Source of the DNA: Alphaproteobacteria bacterium
Lineage (GTDB): Bacteria; Pseudomonadota; Alphaproteobacteria; UBA7985; JAUIBT01
DNA length: 54,658 nucleotides
NCBI GenBank assembly: GCA_030432195.1
Contig: JAUIHE010000004.1
Location: forward strand, 1 to 54,658
Reading direction: 5' to 3'
A model generated the notes under the pieces. The model was not told the DNA's origin and did not search any database. It saw nothing but the letters and a program-made list of their open reading frames with translations. The position numbers were made by a program, and so were the translations under genes. Position 1 is the first letter of the stretch. Each line of letters begins with the position of its first letter. Positions 21,412 through 28,646 of the stretch are shown in pieces.

Positions 21412-24132
21412 ATGCCCATGCGCCGCCCTTTTAATTTGCTTCCAATAATCGAACCGCAGCGGAGCCGCCCGTTCGCCTGGCGCGCATTGAGCCTGAGCCT
21501 ATTGGTAGGCCTGGCCCTGGCGCTGTCCTCGGCGCCTGGTCCCGGTCTGGCCCAAAGCGAAACCGCCGCGCCCAGCAATGCTGCGACCAGCCAGACGGCT
21601 GCGCCCGCCACCAGCAATGAAAGCACGGGGCTTGAAAGAACCGGCGAGCCGTCGGAACCCGCAGCGACCGTCTCCCCCCAGACCATCCCCACACCGGTTA
21701 ACCTCAAACTGACCGCTGAGCAGCAAGCGCTAATCGAGCGCAGCACCGCACGCATCGAGAGCCTCAGCACGCGCCTAGACGGCATTGACCAGGAGTTACT
21801 GAGCGAAAACGGTCTAGCCGAAGAAAGGCTCGTACAGCTTCGCAGCCTGTTGCGCAGCGAAAGCGCCAACTTGCAGGCGCTTCGTGATGAGCTGACGACG
21901 AATTCCGCACCGATCAGCCTGAAGCTGGCCGACCTGGCCCCGACCAGCAGCGAAGGGCAGAGCGAAGAAGAAGCCAGCCTTGCCAAGTTGAGGGGCGAGG
22001 TCGAGGCCTTGCTTGCCCCCTTCTTGGCCCTTGTCACCCAAGCCGACACCTTGCTGATGCAAATGGATCGCCAACTGGGCCTGATTGCCGATCAACGCCG
22101 GGATCTATTCTTGGCCAACATCTTTACGCCGACCCCAGCGGTCTACAGCGCCGCGTTTTGGCTCACGGTGCCCGATCTGATTTCGGGGCTTGTTCAAAGC
22201 ACCAGCTCACTGGTCAGCTTTCGCCTCAAGGCCATCGCGACGCAGCTTGCCAAGCCAGGAGTCGCCACAAGTCTGCTGGTCTATCTAGTCTTTCTGCTGG
22301 CCGTCTTGGCCCTGCCGTTCGCCTTGCTGCGGCGCTATGGGCAGCGACGCGGCTGGATCGCCGACGGTTCTGTCGCTGGGCGGTTGGCGATCGTCGAACG
22401 CGGCATTGCCCAGCTGTGGCCACCGCTTTGGCTGATGCTCAGCGCCGGGGGCTTTGTGTTGCTGTTCCATGTTGAGCTGAATTTGGTCAGCTCGTTTTCA
22501 TGGCTGGTGACGAGTTTGGTCGGCTGCCTTGCGGCCTGCCTGTTGGTCGCGCGCTTGCCGCAGTGGCTTGATCAAGTCAGCGCTCGGCCCGCCGCGGGGG
22601 CCTTTTTGGCCGACGCGAACGCCCCCCTGCCCCCCCAGGCCCCCCAGGCGGGAACTCCCAAGCAAGACAGTCGGATACAAGAATCGCTGGTGTTGGTGGC
22701 GGTGACGGCCCTGGTTAGCCTTCAGTTCGTGCTGCAAGGGCTCATTGATATCTTCGACAAGCCCGTGGAAAGCGAGTGGTTGACCGCCCTGGTCTTTGCA
22801 CCCCTGCAAATGCTGGGTTTGTTCTGGCTGATGCGTCTGCCACGCTACCGCCGTCTATTCTTGCGGTTCTTCCCGTGGATCTTCGGCGCTTGGCCACTGC
22901 GCTGGGCGCTGCGTAACAGCCCCTGGTTGGCGCTAGCCGGGCTAATCCTAGGCTTCATCGCCATGGTCGGTTTTGTTCTGCCGCGACTTTGGATCGTCTT
23001 GATGGTCTTCATGGTGGCCGCCGCCCTAAGGCTGAGCCTCTATCTTTGGCTCGACAGCAGCAGCGAAACGGTCGCCCCTCAATCCGCGAGCAGCGAGAGC
23101 CCGCCGCCCCCCGAAGGGCAGGAGAGCGCCAGCGATATCCAGCGCTTCTGGCTGGTGTTGGCGGTCAACACCCTGCTGCTGGCCCTGGGGCTGCCCCTGG
23201 TCCTAATGCTCATGGGCTATGACGCCTGGGCGTTGTGGAGCTGGCTGGACCGTCTGGCACAACCGATATCGGTTGGCTCGCTCAATCTGTCGCCCTTCAA
23301 TTTGATCCTGGGCGGGGTTTTGTTTGGCCTGTCCTGGATGGCCGTGCGCTACATCAAGGTCGTCATGGCCGAGCAGGTCTTGCCGCGTACCAACTTGATG
23401 GCTGACGTGCGCCACTCGCTGGTGACGCTGTTGGGCTATGTCGGCTTTACCATCGCTGGCTTGGTCGGTTTGGGCGTTGCAGGTTTGGACCTGTCGCGCT
23501 TTGCCCTGATCGCGGGCGCTTTGTCGGTGGGTATCGGCTTTGGACTGCAAGCCATTGTGTCGAATTTCGTTTCAGGACTGATCTTGCTGTTTGAGCGCCC
23601 GGTCAAGCTGGGGGACTGGGTGGTGCTGGCCTCAGGCGAAGGCATCGTCAAACGCATCTCTATCCGCGCGACCGAAATCGAGACCTTCGACGGCCGCGCT
23701 ATCATGGTTCCCAACTCCGAGCTGATCTCCTCTCCGGTGGCCAACTGGACTCACCGGTCGCATAAGGGCCGGGTCATGGTCACGGTTGGGGTCGCCTATG
23801 AATCGGACCCCAAGCAAGTCGAGGCCCTTTTGTATCAGGTCGCCAACGACAACCCGTTGGTGCTGCGCGCGCCAGCGCCCATGGTCTACCTCGCGAACTT
23901 TGGCGATTCCTCGCTGGATTTCCAACTGCGCGTCCACATCGCGGATATCTTCAACGTCTTGACCGTAAGCCATCAGTTGCGCTTGGCGATTTTTGAGGCT
24001 TTCCAGCAGCACGACATCTCCATCCCTTTCCCGCAGCAAGAACTGCGAATCAAAACAGAGACCGATGGCATTCAGTTTGCCTCGCCTGTGCTTCAGGTCG
24101 ATGTCAAGCCGGAGCCACCGCGCGACGCCTAA
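21412..24132 (+). CDS. Large MscS-family mechanosensitive channel (DUF3772-like)
   Basis: This is a 906-residue member of the MscS superfamily. A signal sequence (about 25-48, ending in GLAQSE) is followed by a Ser/Thr/Ala-rich linker and a periplasmic helical domain (about 95-230) like the DUF3772 part of large alphaproteobacterial MscS proteins. About ten membrane helices follow. The pore helix and gate region is ALSVGIGFGLQAIVSNFVSG near residue 710, then LLFERPVKLGDWV and the cytoplasmic beta domain with VPNSELIS. Such channels release solutes on hypo-osmotic shock. A good intrinsic terminator follows the gene. Confidence 0.9.
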   Translation: MPMRRPFNLLPIIEPQRSRPFAWRALSLSLLVGLALALSSAPGPGLAQSETAAPSNAATSQTAAPATSNESTGLERTGEPSEPAATVSPQTIPTPVNLKLTAEQQALIERSTARIESLSTRLDGIDQELLSENGLAEERLVQLRSLLRSESANLQALRDELTTNSAPISLKLADLAPTSSEGQSEEEASLAKLRGEVEALLAPFLALVTQADTLLMQMDRQLGLIADQRRDLFLANIFTPTPAVYSAAFWLTVPDLISGLVQSTSSLVSFRLKAIATQLAKPGVATSLLVYLVFLLAVLALPFALLRRYGQRRGWIADGSVAGRLAIVERGIAQLWPPLWLMLSAGGFVLLFHVELNLVSSFSWLVTSLVGCLAACLLVARLPQWLDQVSARPAAGAFLADANAPLPPQAPQAGTPKQDSRIQESLVLVAVTALVSLQFVLQGLIDIFDKPVESEWLTALVFAPLQMLGLFWLMRLPRYRRLFLRFFPWIFGAWPLRWALRNSPWLALAGLILGFIAMVGFVLPRLWIVLMVFMVAAALRLSLYLWLDSSSETVAPQSASSESPPPPEGQESASDIQRFWLVLAVNTLLLALGLPLVLMLMGYDAWALWSWLDRLAQPISVGSLNLSPFNLILGGVLFGLSWMAVRYIKVVMAEQVLPRTNLMADVRHSLVTLLGYVGFTIAGLVGLGVAGLDLSRFALIAGALSVGIGFGLQAIVSNFVSGLILLFERPVKLGDWVVLASGEGIVKRISIRATEIETFDGRAIMVPNSELISSPVANWTHRSHKGRVMVTVGVAYESDPKQVEALLYQVANDNPLVLRAPAPMVYLANFGDSSLDFQLRVHIADIFNVLTVSHQLRLAIFEAFQQHDISIPFPQQELRIKTETDGIQFASPVLQVDVKPEPPRDA

Positions 24133-24221
24133 TACCAAAGCCGCGCCGCTCCATACCGTGCGCCGCTGTGATCCGACTTGTTTTTCAACGCCGTATCGAC
24201 AGAGTTAGCGGTCACTGCGGT

Positions 24222-24246
24222 GCGGCTTCCGTATAAGCCGCTTTTC
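24222..24246 (+). terminator. Intrinsic terminator after the MscS-like gene
   Basis: GCGGCTT (24222-24228) and AAGCCGC (24235-24241) form a perfect 7-bp stem with the 6-base loop CCGTAT, followed by TTTTC. It lies 89 bases after the channel gene's stop. Confidence 0.7.
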
Positions 24247-24264
24247 ACGGTCCTTGGTGGGGGG

Positions 24265-24372
24265 CCGTTCGCTGTCCCGTCTGCTGCCCCGTTTGCTGCC
24301 CCGTTTGCTGCCCCGTTTGCTGCCCCATTTGCTGGCCCATTTGCTGGCCCATTTGCTGGCCCATTTGCTGGC
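24265..24372. repeat. 12-bp tandem repeat (minisatellite), nine units
   Basis: Nine contiguous 12-base units run from 24265 to 24372. The first is CCGTTCGCTGTC, the second CCGTCTGCTGCC, the next three are CCGTTTGCTGCC, and the last four are CCATTTGCTGGC. The change from one variant to another in blocks fits expansion by slippage. The unit is a multiple of three, so all frames stay open and short ORFs with PFAA/PFAG or GQQM repeats appear on both strands; none has a convincing start. The region 24133-24566 holds no recognised gene besides this repeat and the terminator. Confidence 0.9.
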
Positions 24373-24566
24373 TTCGGCGCCGTCTGAGCCGCAAAACCCG
24401 CTCACAGTTTGTTACAAAGCCGCCTGTTTCATCACGACCCCTCACAAGGATGCGTGAGGCGGGCGCTTGCCCTGCCTTTGCCCCATTTCAGCATCACCTG
24501 ACTTGCAATCGAAACGCGCCCTGCTATCAGGTCGCGCCCTTCCCAAATCAAGTGAAAGGATGCACT

Positions 24567-25178
24567 ATGTCAAACAAGCTCACTCGCCGCGCCGCGCTCT
24601 TGGGCCTCGCGGGCCTTGCCGGCACGACCGGTCTGGGGCTGATGTGGCGGTCAAGCAACAGCTTTGCGTCCAACAACAAGACCGCTTCCCCTCAGGCTTC
24701 TATGGGCAGTGCCCCCAAATCAGGAGACCCTATGACCCACACCAACGTTAGCGCTGGCCTCTCCCCGCTGATCGACCCCAATGCCTATGAGATTGAGCTG
24801 ACCGAAGCGCAGTGGCGCGAACTGCTGGAGCCGAACGCCTTCAAGGTGTTGCGCAAGCATGCGACCGAGCGCTCCTTCACCTCACCGCTGAACGATGAAA
24901 AGCGCAAAGGCACCTTCCATTGCGCAGGCTGTGATTTGCCGGTCTACTCAAGCGAGGCAAAATTCGACAGCGGTACGGGTTGGCCCAGCTTCTGGCAATC
25001 CTTGCCCGATGCGGTGCGTACGAAAAAGGACCGCTCCTTGTTTATGGTGCGCACAGAAGTGCATTGCCGTCGCTGTAAGGGCCACTTTGGGCACATCTTC
25101 AACGATGGCCCCCAGCCAACCGGCATGCGTCATTGCATCAACGGCCTGGCCCTGAGCTTCAAGACCGATGCCGCTTAA
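24567..25178 (+). CDS. msrB: Peptide-methionine (R)-S-oxide reductase with Tat-type signal
   Basis: MsrB repairs methionine-R-sulfoxide in proteins. The 203-residue product has an N-terminal extension of about 65 residues before the MsrB domain, starting MSNKLTRRAALLGLAGLAG. This is a twin-arginine motif (TRRAALL) with a hydrophobic stretch, so export to the periplasm by Tat is likely. The MsrB domain has zinc ligands in CAGC and CRRC, DSGTGWPSFW, and the catalytic Cys in MRHCINGLAL. The usual RYC reads RHC here, and a second (resolving) Cys is not evident. ATG 24567 follows GAAAGGA; a longer upstream frame lacks a ribosome binding site. It precedes the CRISPR locus. Confidence 0.92.
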   Translation: MSNKLTRRAALLGLAGLAGTTGLGLMWRSSNSFASNNKTASPQASMGSAPKSGDPMTHTNVSAGLSPLIDPNAYEIELTEAQWRELLEPNAFKVLRKHATERSFTSPLNDEKRKGTFHCAGCDLPVYSSEAKFDSGTGWPSFWQSLPDAVRTKKDRSLFMVRTEVHCRRCKGHFGHIFNDGPQPTGMRHCINGLALSFKTDAA

Positions 25179-25605
25179 GTGTAGGGCGAGGCACTAGCGC
25201 GAGGCACAAGGCAGGGCGTGTAGCGGGTTCGCGTGGCGTTCTAGAGCGTCGGGCGCTGACCTTGCAACAGCCCTTCCGCTCTAGCTGGCTGATTTCTAAC
25301 GCAAGTCCATGCTCATTCGTAGTGCCACTCATTCGCGGCATGCTCTAGAGCGCGTTTCGTTGAATTGCAATCACAGGGCGCGCCCACACTATTTAATTGT
25401 GCTGCAAATACTCCTTGCCGATCTTTGGCACAATCGATGGCGGTTGCTCGGGCTTTGCTTTAGGATAGGCAGAGCGGCGCCGCGCGCGGGATCGTTCGCG
25501 CGAAAAAAACGAGGTAAAACCGGCCAGAATCACGGCAAAATGCATGGATTTTTTACAAGAAAACCGGATATTCTTTTGCAAAAACAAAAGCGTATCCGGT
25601 ATCTA
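25179..25605. other. Intergenic region between msrB and the CRISPR array
   Basis: No gene is seen in this 427-base stretch. It contains two TCTAGAGCG boxes (about 25241 and 25345) and one GCTCTAGC. The second box sits in a sequence (CTCTAGAGCGCGTTTCGTTG followed by AATTGCAATCA) that recalls the short dispersed CTAGAGC elements seen between genes in many alphaproteobacteria. A direct repeat GCGAGGCAC lies just after msrB. The part nearest the array is AT-rich and ends with the hairpin at 25563-25600. No anti-repeat that could mark a tracrRNA gene was found here. Confidence 0.5.
25563..25600 (-). terminator. Hairpin abutting the CRISPR array, terminator-like on the minus strand
   Basis: ACCGGATA (25563-25570) pairs with TATCCGGT (25593-25600). 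Inside that, CTTTTG (25573-25578) pairs with CAAAAG (25585-25590) around a 6-base loop, with one 2x2 mismatch between the stems. Read on the minus strand the hairpin is followed by TTTCTTGT. It would therefore stop a transcript coming out of the array. The distance to the first repeat is 5 bases. Confidence 0.55.
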
Positions 25606-26170
25606 AGTGTAGCAGTTCAGAATTTGTGGTCCAGCCGCAACTTGCTTGCTCTGCAGCTTGTACGTCTTCTTAGTGTAGCAGTTCAGAATTTGTGGTCCAG
25701 CCGCAACCTTCGGCGGTGGCGGCGGTGCGCCAGGCCAAAGTGTAGCAGTTCAGAATTTGTGGTCCAGCCGCAACGCTCGCAATGATGCGATCGATCTCGG
25801 CCAGAGTGTAGCAGTTCAGAATTTGTGGTCCAGCCGCAACAGATCGCCAGTCAAGAGCGCATCGCTCTCAGTGTAGCAGTTCAGAATTTGTGGTCCAGCC
25901 GCAACGGCCAGGACTACCAGACCGCCTATCGCATTAGTGTAGCAGTTCAGAATTTGTGGTCCAGCCGCAACGAAGCTGATGATAGCGGCGACGCCAATTT
26001 GCAGTGTAGCAGTTCAGAATTTGTGGTCCAGCCGCAACAATTGCTTCGCGCCTTCGCTGCGATGGCGGAGTGTAGCAGTTCAGAATTTGTGGTCCAGCCG
26101 CAACTATTGAAGAGCTCTATGGCGACCTGCGCACAGTGTAGCAGTTCAGAATTTGTGGTCCAGCCGCAAC
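25606..26170 (-). CRISPR. CRISPR array, type II-C-like repeat, nine repeats and eight spacers, no adjacent cas genes
   Basis: Nine identical 36-base repeats start at 25606, 25672, 25739, 25805, 25870, 25936, 26003, 26069 and 26135. The eight spacers between them are 29 to 31 bases and all different. On the plus strand the repeat begins AGTGTAGCAG and ends CAGCCGCAAC. Its reverse complement begins GTTGCGGCTGG and ends CTGCTACACT, the pattern of type II-C (Cas9) repeats in alphaproteobacteria, which also have 36-base repeats and 30-base spacers. The end TGCTACACT resembles the extended -10 box carried by some type II-C repeats, so minus-strand transcription is inferred. No cas9, cas1 or cas2 and no tracrRNA anti-repeat is present in the window. 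Lack of repeat decay suggests a recently active array. Confidence 0.95.
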
Positions 26171-26264
26171 AAAAGCTACTATGGCGCGCGCCCGGCGCAA
26201 AACCTTGCCGCAAAATCAGGGCGCATGACCCCAACGCAATCAAATGCAATCAAAGGAGAAATCC

Positions 26265-26687
26265 ATGAAAGTCGCGCCCTACCTGGTCTTCAATGGCAAT
26301 TGCGAGGAGGCTTTCAAAGCCTACGTGGACATCTTGGGTGCAGAGCTCATCGTGCTGATGCTTTTTTCCGACATGCCGCAGCCGTCGGGCGACGAGCCGG
26401 CCTTTGAGGTGCCCGAGGACCACAAGCAAAGGGTCATGCACGCCCAACTGAAGCTAGGCGACAGCGTTATTATGGCCTCGGACAATGCCCCGGGCCGTCC
26501 GCCGGTCGTCATTGATGGTATTTCGGTGCAGACCGCTTGGGATACGCCCGAAGAGGGGCGACGTGTCTTTGAGGCCCTGGCCGAAGGCGGCGAGATCACC
26601 ATGCCCTACGAGGCCACTTTTTGGGCGCGCGGCTTTGGCACCTGTCGCGATCGCTTTGGCGTACCTTGGATGGTCAACTGCGACTAG
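26265..26687 (+). CDS. VOC-family (PhnB-like glyoxalase/bleomycin-resistance fold) protein
   Basis: This 140-residue protein resembles the PhnB/YjdN group of the vicinal-oxygen-chelate superfamily: it starts KVAPYLVFNGNCEEAFKAYVDILGAE and ends DRFGVPWMVNCD, both typical. SVIMASDNAPG lies in the middle. The function of this group is unknown; members are not phosphonate enzymes in spite of the name. ATG 26265 follows AAAGGAGAAATCC, a strong ribosome binding site; an in-frame ATG at 26244 does not have one. The gene begins 94 bases after the last CRISPR repeat. It is unlikely to be CRISPR-related. Confidence 0.85.
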   Translation: MKVAPYLVFNGNCEEAFKAYVDILGAELIVLMLFSDMPQPSGDEPAFEVPEDHKQRVMHAQLKLGDSVIMASDNAPGRPPVVIDGISVQTAWDTPEEGRRVFEALAEGGEITMPYEATFWARGFGTCRDRFGVPWMVNCD

Positions 26688-26766
26688 ACTTTTAAGCCCC
26701 AGCGCGTATAAGGGCGCTCCCTTCAACCGGGCTGCCCGACGGCCCGCAAGCGACGACGACAGACCC

Positions 26767-27708
26767 TTGGCACGACGTAAAAAAGGCGATCCCGTCCACG
26801 GCTGGATTATCATTGATAAGCCCGTGGGCATGAACTCCACCCCGGTGGTGGGCAAGGTGCGCCGCGCCTTCAATGCGCAAAAGGCCGGCCACGGCGGCAC
26901 CCTGGACCCGCTGGCGAGCGGCCTGCTACCGATCGCGCTAGGCGAGGCCACCAAGACGGTGAATTTCGTCATGGAGGGCATGAAGGCCTATGATTTCACC
27001 GTGCGCTGGGGCGAGGCTACCGATTCCGACGACAGCGACGGCACGGTGATCGCCACCAGCGACCAGCGGCCCACCCCCGAGGCCATAGAGCAGGCATTGG
27101 CGGAGTTTGAAGGCGAGATTTGGCAGCGACCACCGGCCTACAGCGCGATCAAGGTCGATGGCCAGCGCGCCTACGACCTGGCGCGCTCGGGCGAAGAGGT
27201 CAAGCTGGCGGAGCGGCAGGTTTGGATCGACTCGATTGAGCTGGTCGAGGCCTGCGACGACGAAGCGGACTTGCGCGTTTACTGCGGCAAAGGCACCTAT
27301 GTGCGCTCGCTGGCCCGCGATTTGGCCGAGTCCCTGGGCACCTGCGGGCACATCGTGACGCTGCGGCGCTGCCAAGTGGGGCCATTTAGTGAATCCCAGG
27401 CGATTTGTCTGGACAGCCTAGAAGATTTGGAGCATAGGGAGCAGCGGTTTGAGCGGCTCTTGTCGCTTGAGTCTGCGCTGGACGACATCCCGGCGCTGGA
27501 CGTGACCCCCGGCGAAGCTCAAAGTGTTCGTAACGGTCAAAGTCTTCCACTTTTAAAGCGATCTGATCATCATCGTCTGTCGGCCTCTTTCTGGGAAGCC
27601 TTCGAGGATGGCGATAATCGTCTTTGGCTCCGATTGGAGGGGCAAGCGGTGGCTTTAGCTGAATTCGACGCAGGCGTGGTGAAACCGGTCCGGGTTTTCA
27701 ACCGTTGA
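26767..27708 (+). CDS. truB: tRNA pseudouridine-55 synthase
   Basis: TruB makes pseudouridine 55 in the T-loop of tRNAs. The protein has 313 residues from a TTG start. The N-terminus then reads (M)ARRKKGDPVHGWIIIDKP, which matches the family start; a longer open frame upstream runs over the VOC gene and is not credible. The catalytic Asp lies in GHGGTLDPLASGLLPIALGEATK (about residues 39-61), and RPPAYSAIKVDGQRAYDLAR is the next conserved block. GTYVRSLARDLAE is also present. It leads the truB-rpsO pair, a conserved arrangement, with rpsO starting 30 bases later. Confidence 0.95.
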   Translation: MARRKKGDPVHGWIIIDKPVGMNSTPVVGKVRRAFNAQKAGHGGTLDPLASGLLPIALGEATKTVNFVMEGMKAYDFTVRWGEATDSDDSDGTVIATSDQRPTPEAIEQALAEFEGEIWQRPPAYSAIKVDGQRAYDLARSGEEVKLAERQVWIDSIELVEACDDEADLRVYCGKGTYVRSLARDLAESLGTCGHIVTLRRCQVGPFSESQAICLDSLEDLEHREQRFERLLSLESALDDIPALDVTPGEAQSVRNGQSLPLLKRSDHHRLSASFWEAFEDGDNRLWLRLEGQAVALAEFDAGVVKPVRVFNR

Positions 27709-27738
27709 TGCTAAAGACGACTAGAAAGGAAAAAGTCG

Positions 27739-28008
27739 ATGTCGATTACGGCAGAGCGTAAAGCCGAACTGATTAAAGAATATGGCCTTGCAGAAGGCGA
27801 TACCGGTTCTCCAGAAGTGCAGGTTGCGATCCTCACTCAGCGGATTTTGAACCTGACCGAGCACATGAAAGAGCACAAACACGACTTCCACTCACGCCGC
27901 GGTCTGTTGGTCATGGTGGGTCAGCGTCGCCGCTTGTTGGACTATGTGCGCAAGAAAGATCACGCGCGTTATCAGTCGCTGATTCAGCGCCTAGGCCTGC
28001 GTCGCTAG
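27739..28008 (+). CDS. rpsO: 30S ribosomal protein S15
   Basis: S15 is an early-binding small-subunit protein. The 89-residue product is the normal length and has [29 protein letters not shown] and [11 protein letters not shown], all highly conserved. The ATG follows GAAAGGAAAAAG. It lies between truB and pnp, the classical order, and is followed by a strong intrinsic terminator about 250 bases downstream. In other bacteria S15 represses its own translation by binding its leader; no such structure was identified here. Confidence 0.98.
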   Translation: MSITAERKAELIKEYGLAEGDTGSPEVQVAILTQRILNLTEHMKEHKHDFHSRRGLLVMVGQRRRLLDYVRKKDHARYQSLIQRLGLRR

Positions 28009-28255
28009 GGCCTGTGTCGCGAGGGCTTGCGCCACCAAGGCGACCTTGCGGAAAACAGCTGACGAGACCGACCGCCCGTTGCCCGAAAGTTCTTCCACTC
28101 TGTTGTTGACTTCTTGCTTTGCTCTCGCATGCGCGGGCTCTGTTGAGCCGACATGGGGGCAAGGCTTGGGTGCAACCCCTGGCATCGCGGACAAACATCG
28201 GTCCAATTTTGGCTGTAACAACCGATGGGCTTGGGCCCATTGAAACGGTTTTGAG

Positions 28256-28286
28256 AACGGTTTGAGTTTGCGCTCAGACCGTTTTT
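28256..28286 (+). terminator. Intrinsic terminator after rpsO
   Basis: AACGGTTTGAG (28256-28266) pairs with CTCAGACCGTT (28273-28283) over 11 bp with one G-T wobble and a 6-base loop, followed by TTT. Together with the last two T of the arm this makes a run of five T. Confidence 0.8.
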
Positions 28287-28536
28287 GCGTTTGATTACGC
28301 CCCTCGTATGATCACGCCCCTCGTATCGCTGCTTTCTTGCGCCGGTGGGTCCCTGCCAGCGCTGCGTCGCGGCCCAGAGCCGAGCAGTGTCCCCTCCCTC
28401 TAACCCGCTTTGTCTCCGCTAGATGCCGTCGGTTCCAACCGGCGGTGGCCATGTGAGGCCAAGAGAACCCTAGGCCTGCGCCAGCTTGTTTGGCGCCGGG
28501 CCTGCAGAACCACACCTTGAGCGCTCGGGCCTGCGG

Positions 28537-28571
28537 GTCAGAGATCTTGGAGCTTTGTTGAGATCTTTGAC
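28537..28571 (+). promoter_or_regulatory. Leader hairpin upstream of pnp
   Basis: GTCAGAGATCT (28537-28547) pairs with AGATCTTTGAC (28561-28571) over 11 bp with one wobble and a 13-base loop. It ends 75 bases before the pnp start. In Escherichia coli a stem-loop in the pnp leader is cut by RNase III and mediates autoregulation by PNPase; this hairpin is in a comparable place but is shorter. Whether it is transcribed with pnp depends on an unmapped promoter. Confidence 0.45.
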
Positions 28572-28646
28572 CCGTCGGTCTGGCTGCTTTAGCCACCAGC
28601 AGCGCCCCCGCGTTGTTGGCGGACCGATACAATTGAAAGAAGATGT

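Larger units (their letters stand above)
28009..28646. other. rpsO-pnp intergenic region
   Basis: This 638-base region has no convincing gene. It holds a terminator at 28256-28286 and a leader hairpin at 28537-28571 (both listed separately). The plus-strand ribosome binding site for pnp (AAAGAAGA) is just ahead of the ATG. A small ATGGGC/GCCCAT hairpin precedes the terminator. A weak promoter match TTGACC, 17 bases, TAGCCA (28567-28595) overlaps the leader hairpin. Confidence 0.5.

Noticed and set aside
24178-24445. Short ORFs with PFAA/PFAG, KWAS or GQQM repeats over the minisatellite
   Set aside because: All arise because the 12-base unit keeps every frame open. Starts are unsupported and the compositions are extreme.
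25380-25605. Possible tracrRNA gene next to the CRISPR array
   Set aside because: I looked on both sides of the array and both strands for an anti-repeat resembling the repeat and found none; only the hairpin was seen.
25309-26268. Long plus-strand open frames across the CRISPR array encoding repeated CSSSEFVVQPQ-like peptides
   Set aside because: The repeat-plus-spacer period is close to 66 bases, a multiple of three, so frames stay open by arithmetic. The repeated peptide is the translated CRISPR repeat.
26485-26766. Longer TruB start reaching back over the VOC gene
   Set aside because: The extension overlaps a credible gene in another frame, and TruB proteins begin at the segment encoded from TTG 26767.
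28138-28640. A small gene in the rpsO-pnp gap
   Set aside because: Open frames there overlap the rpsO terminator or the leader hairpin and have no supported start.
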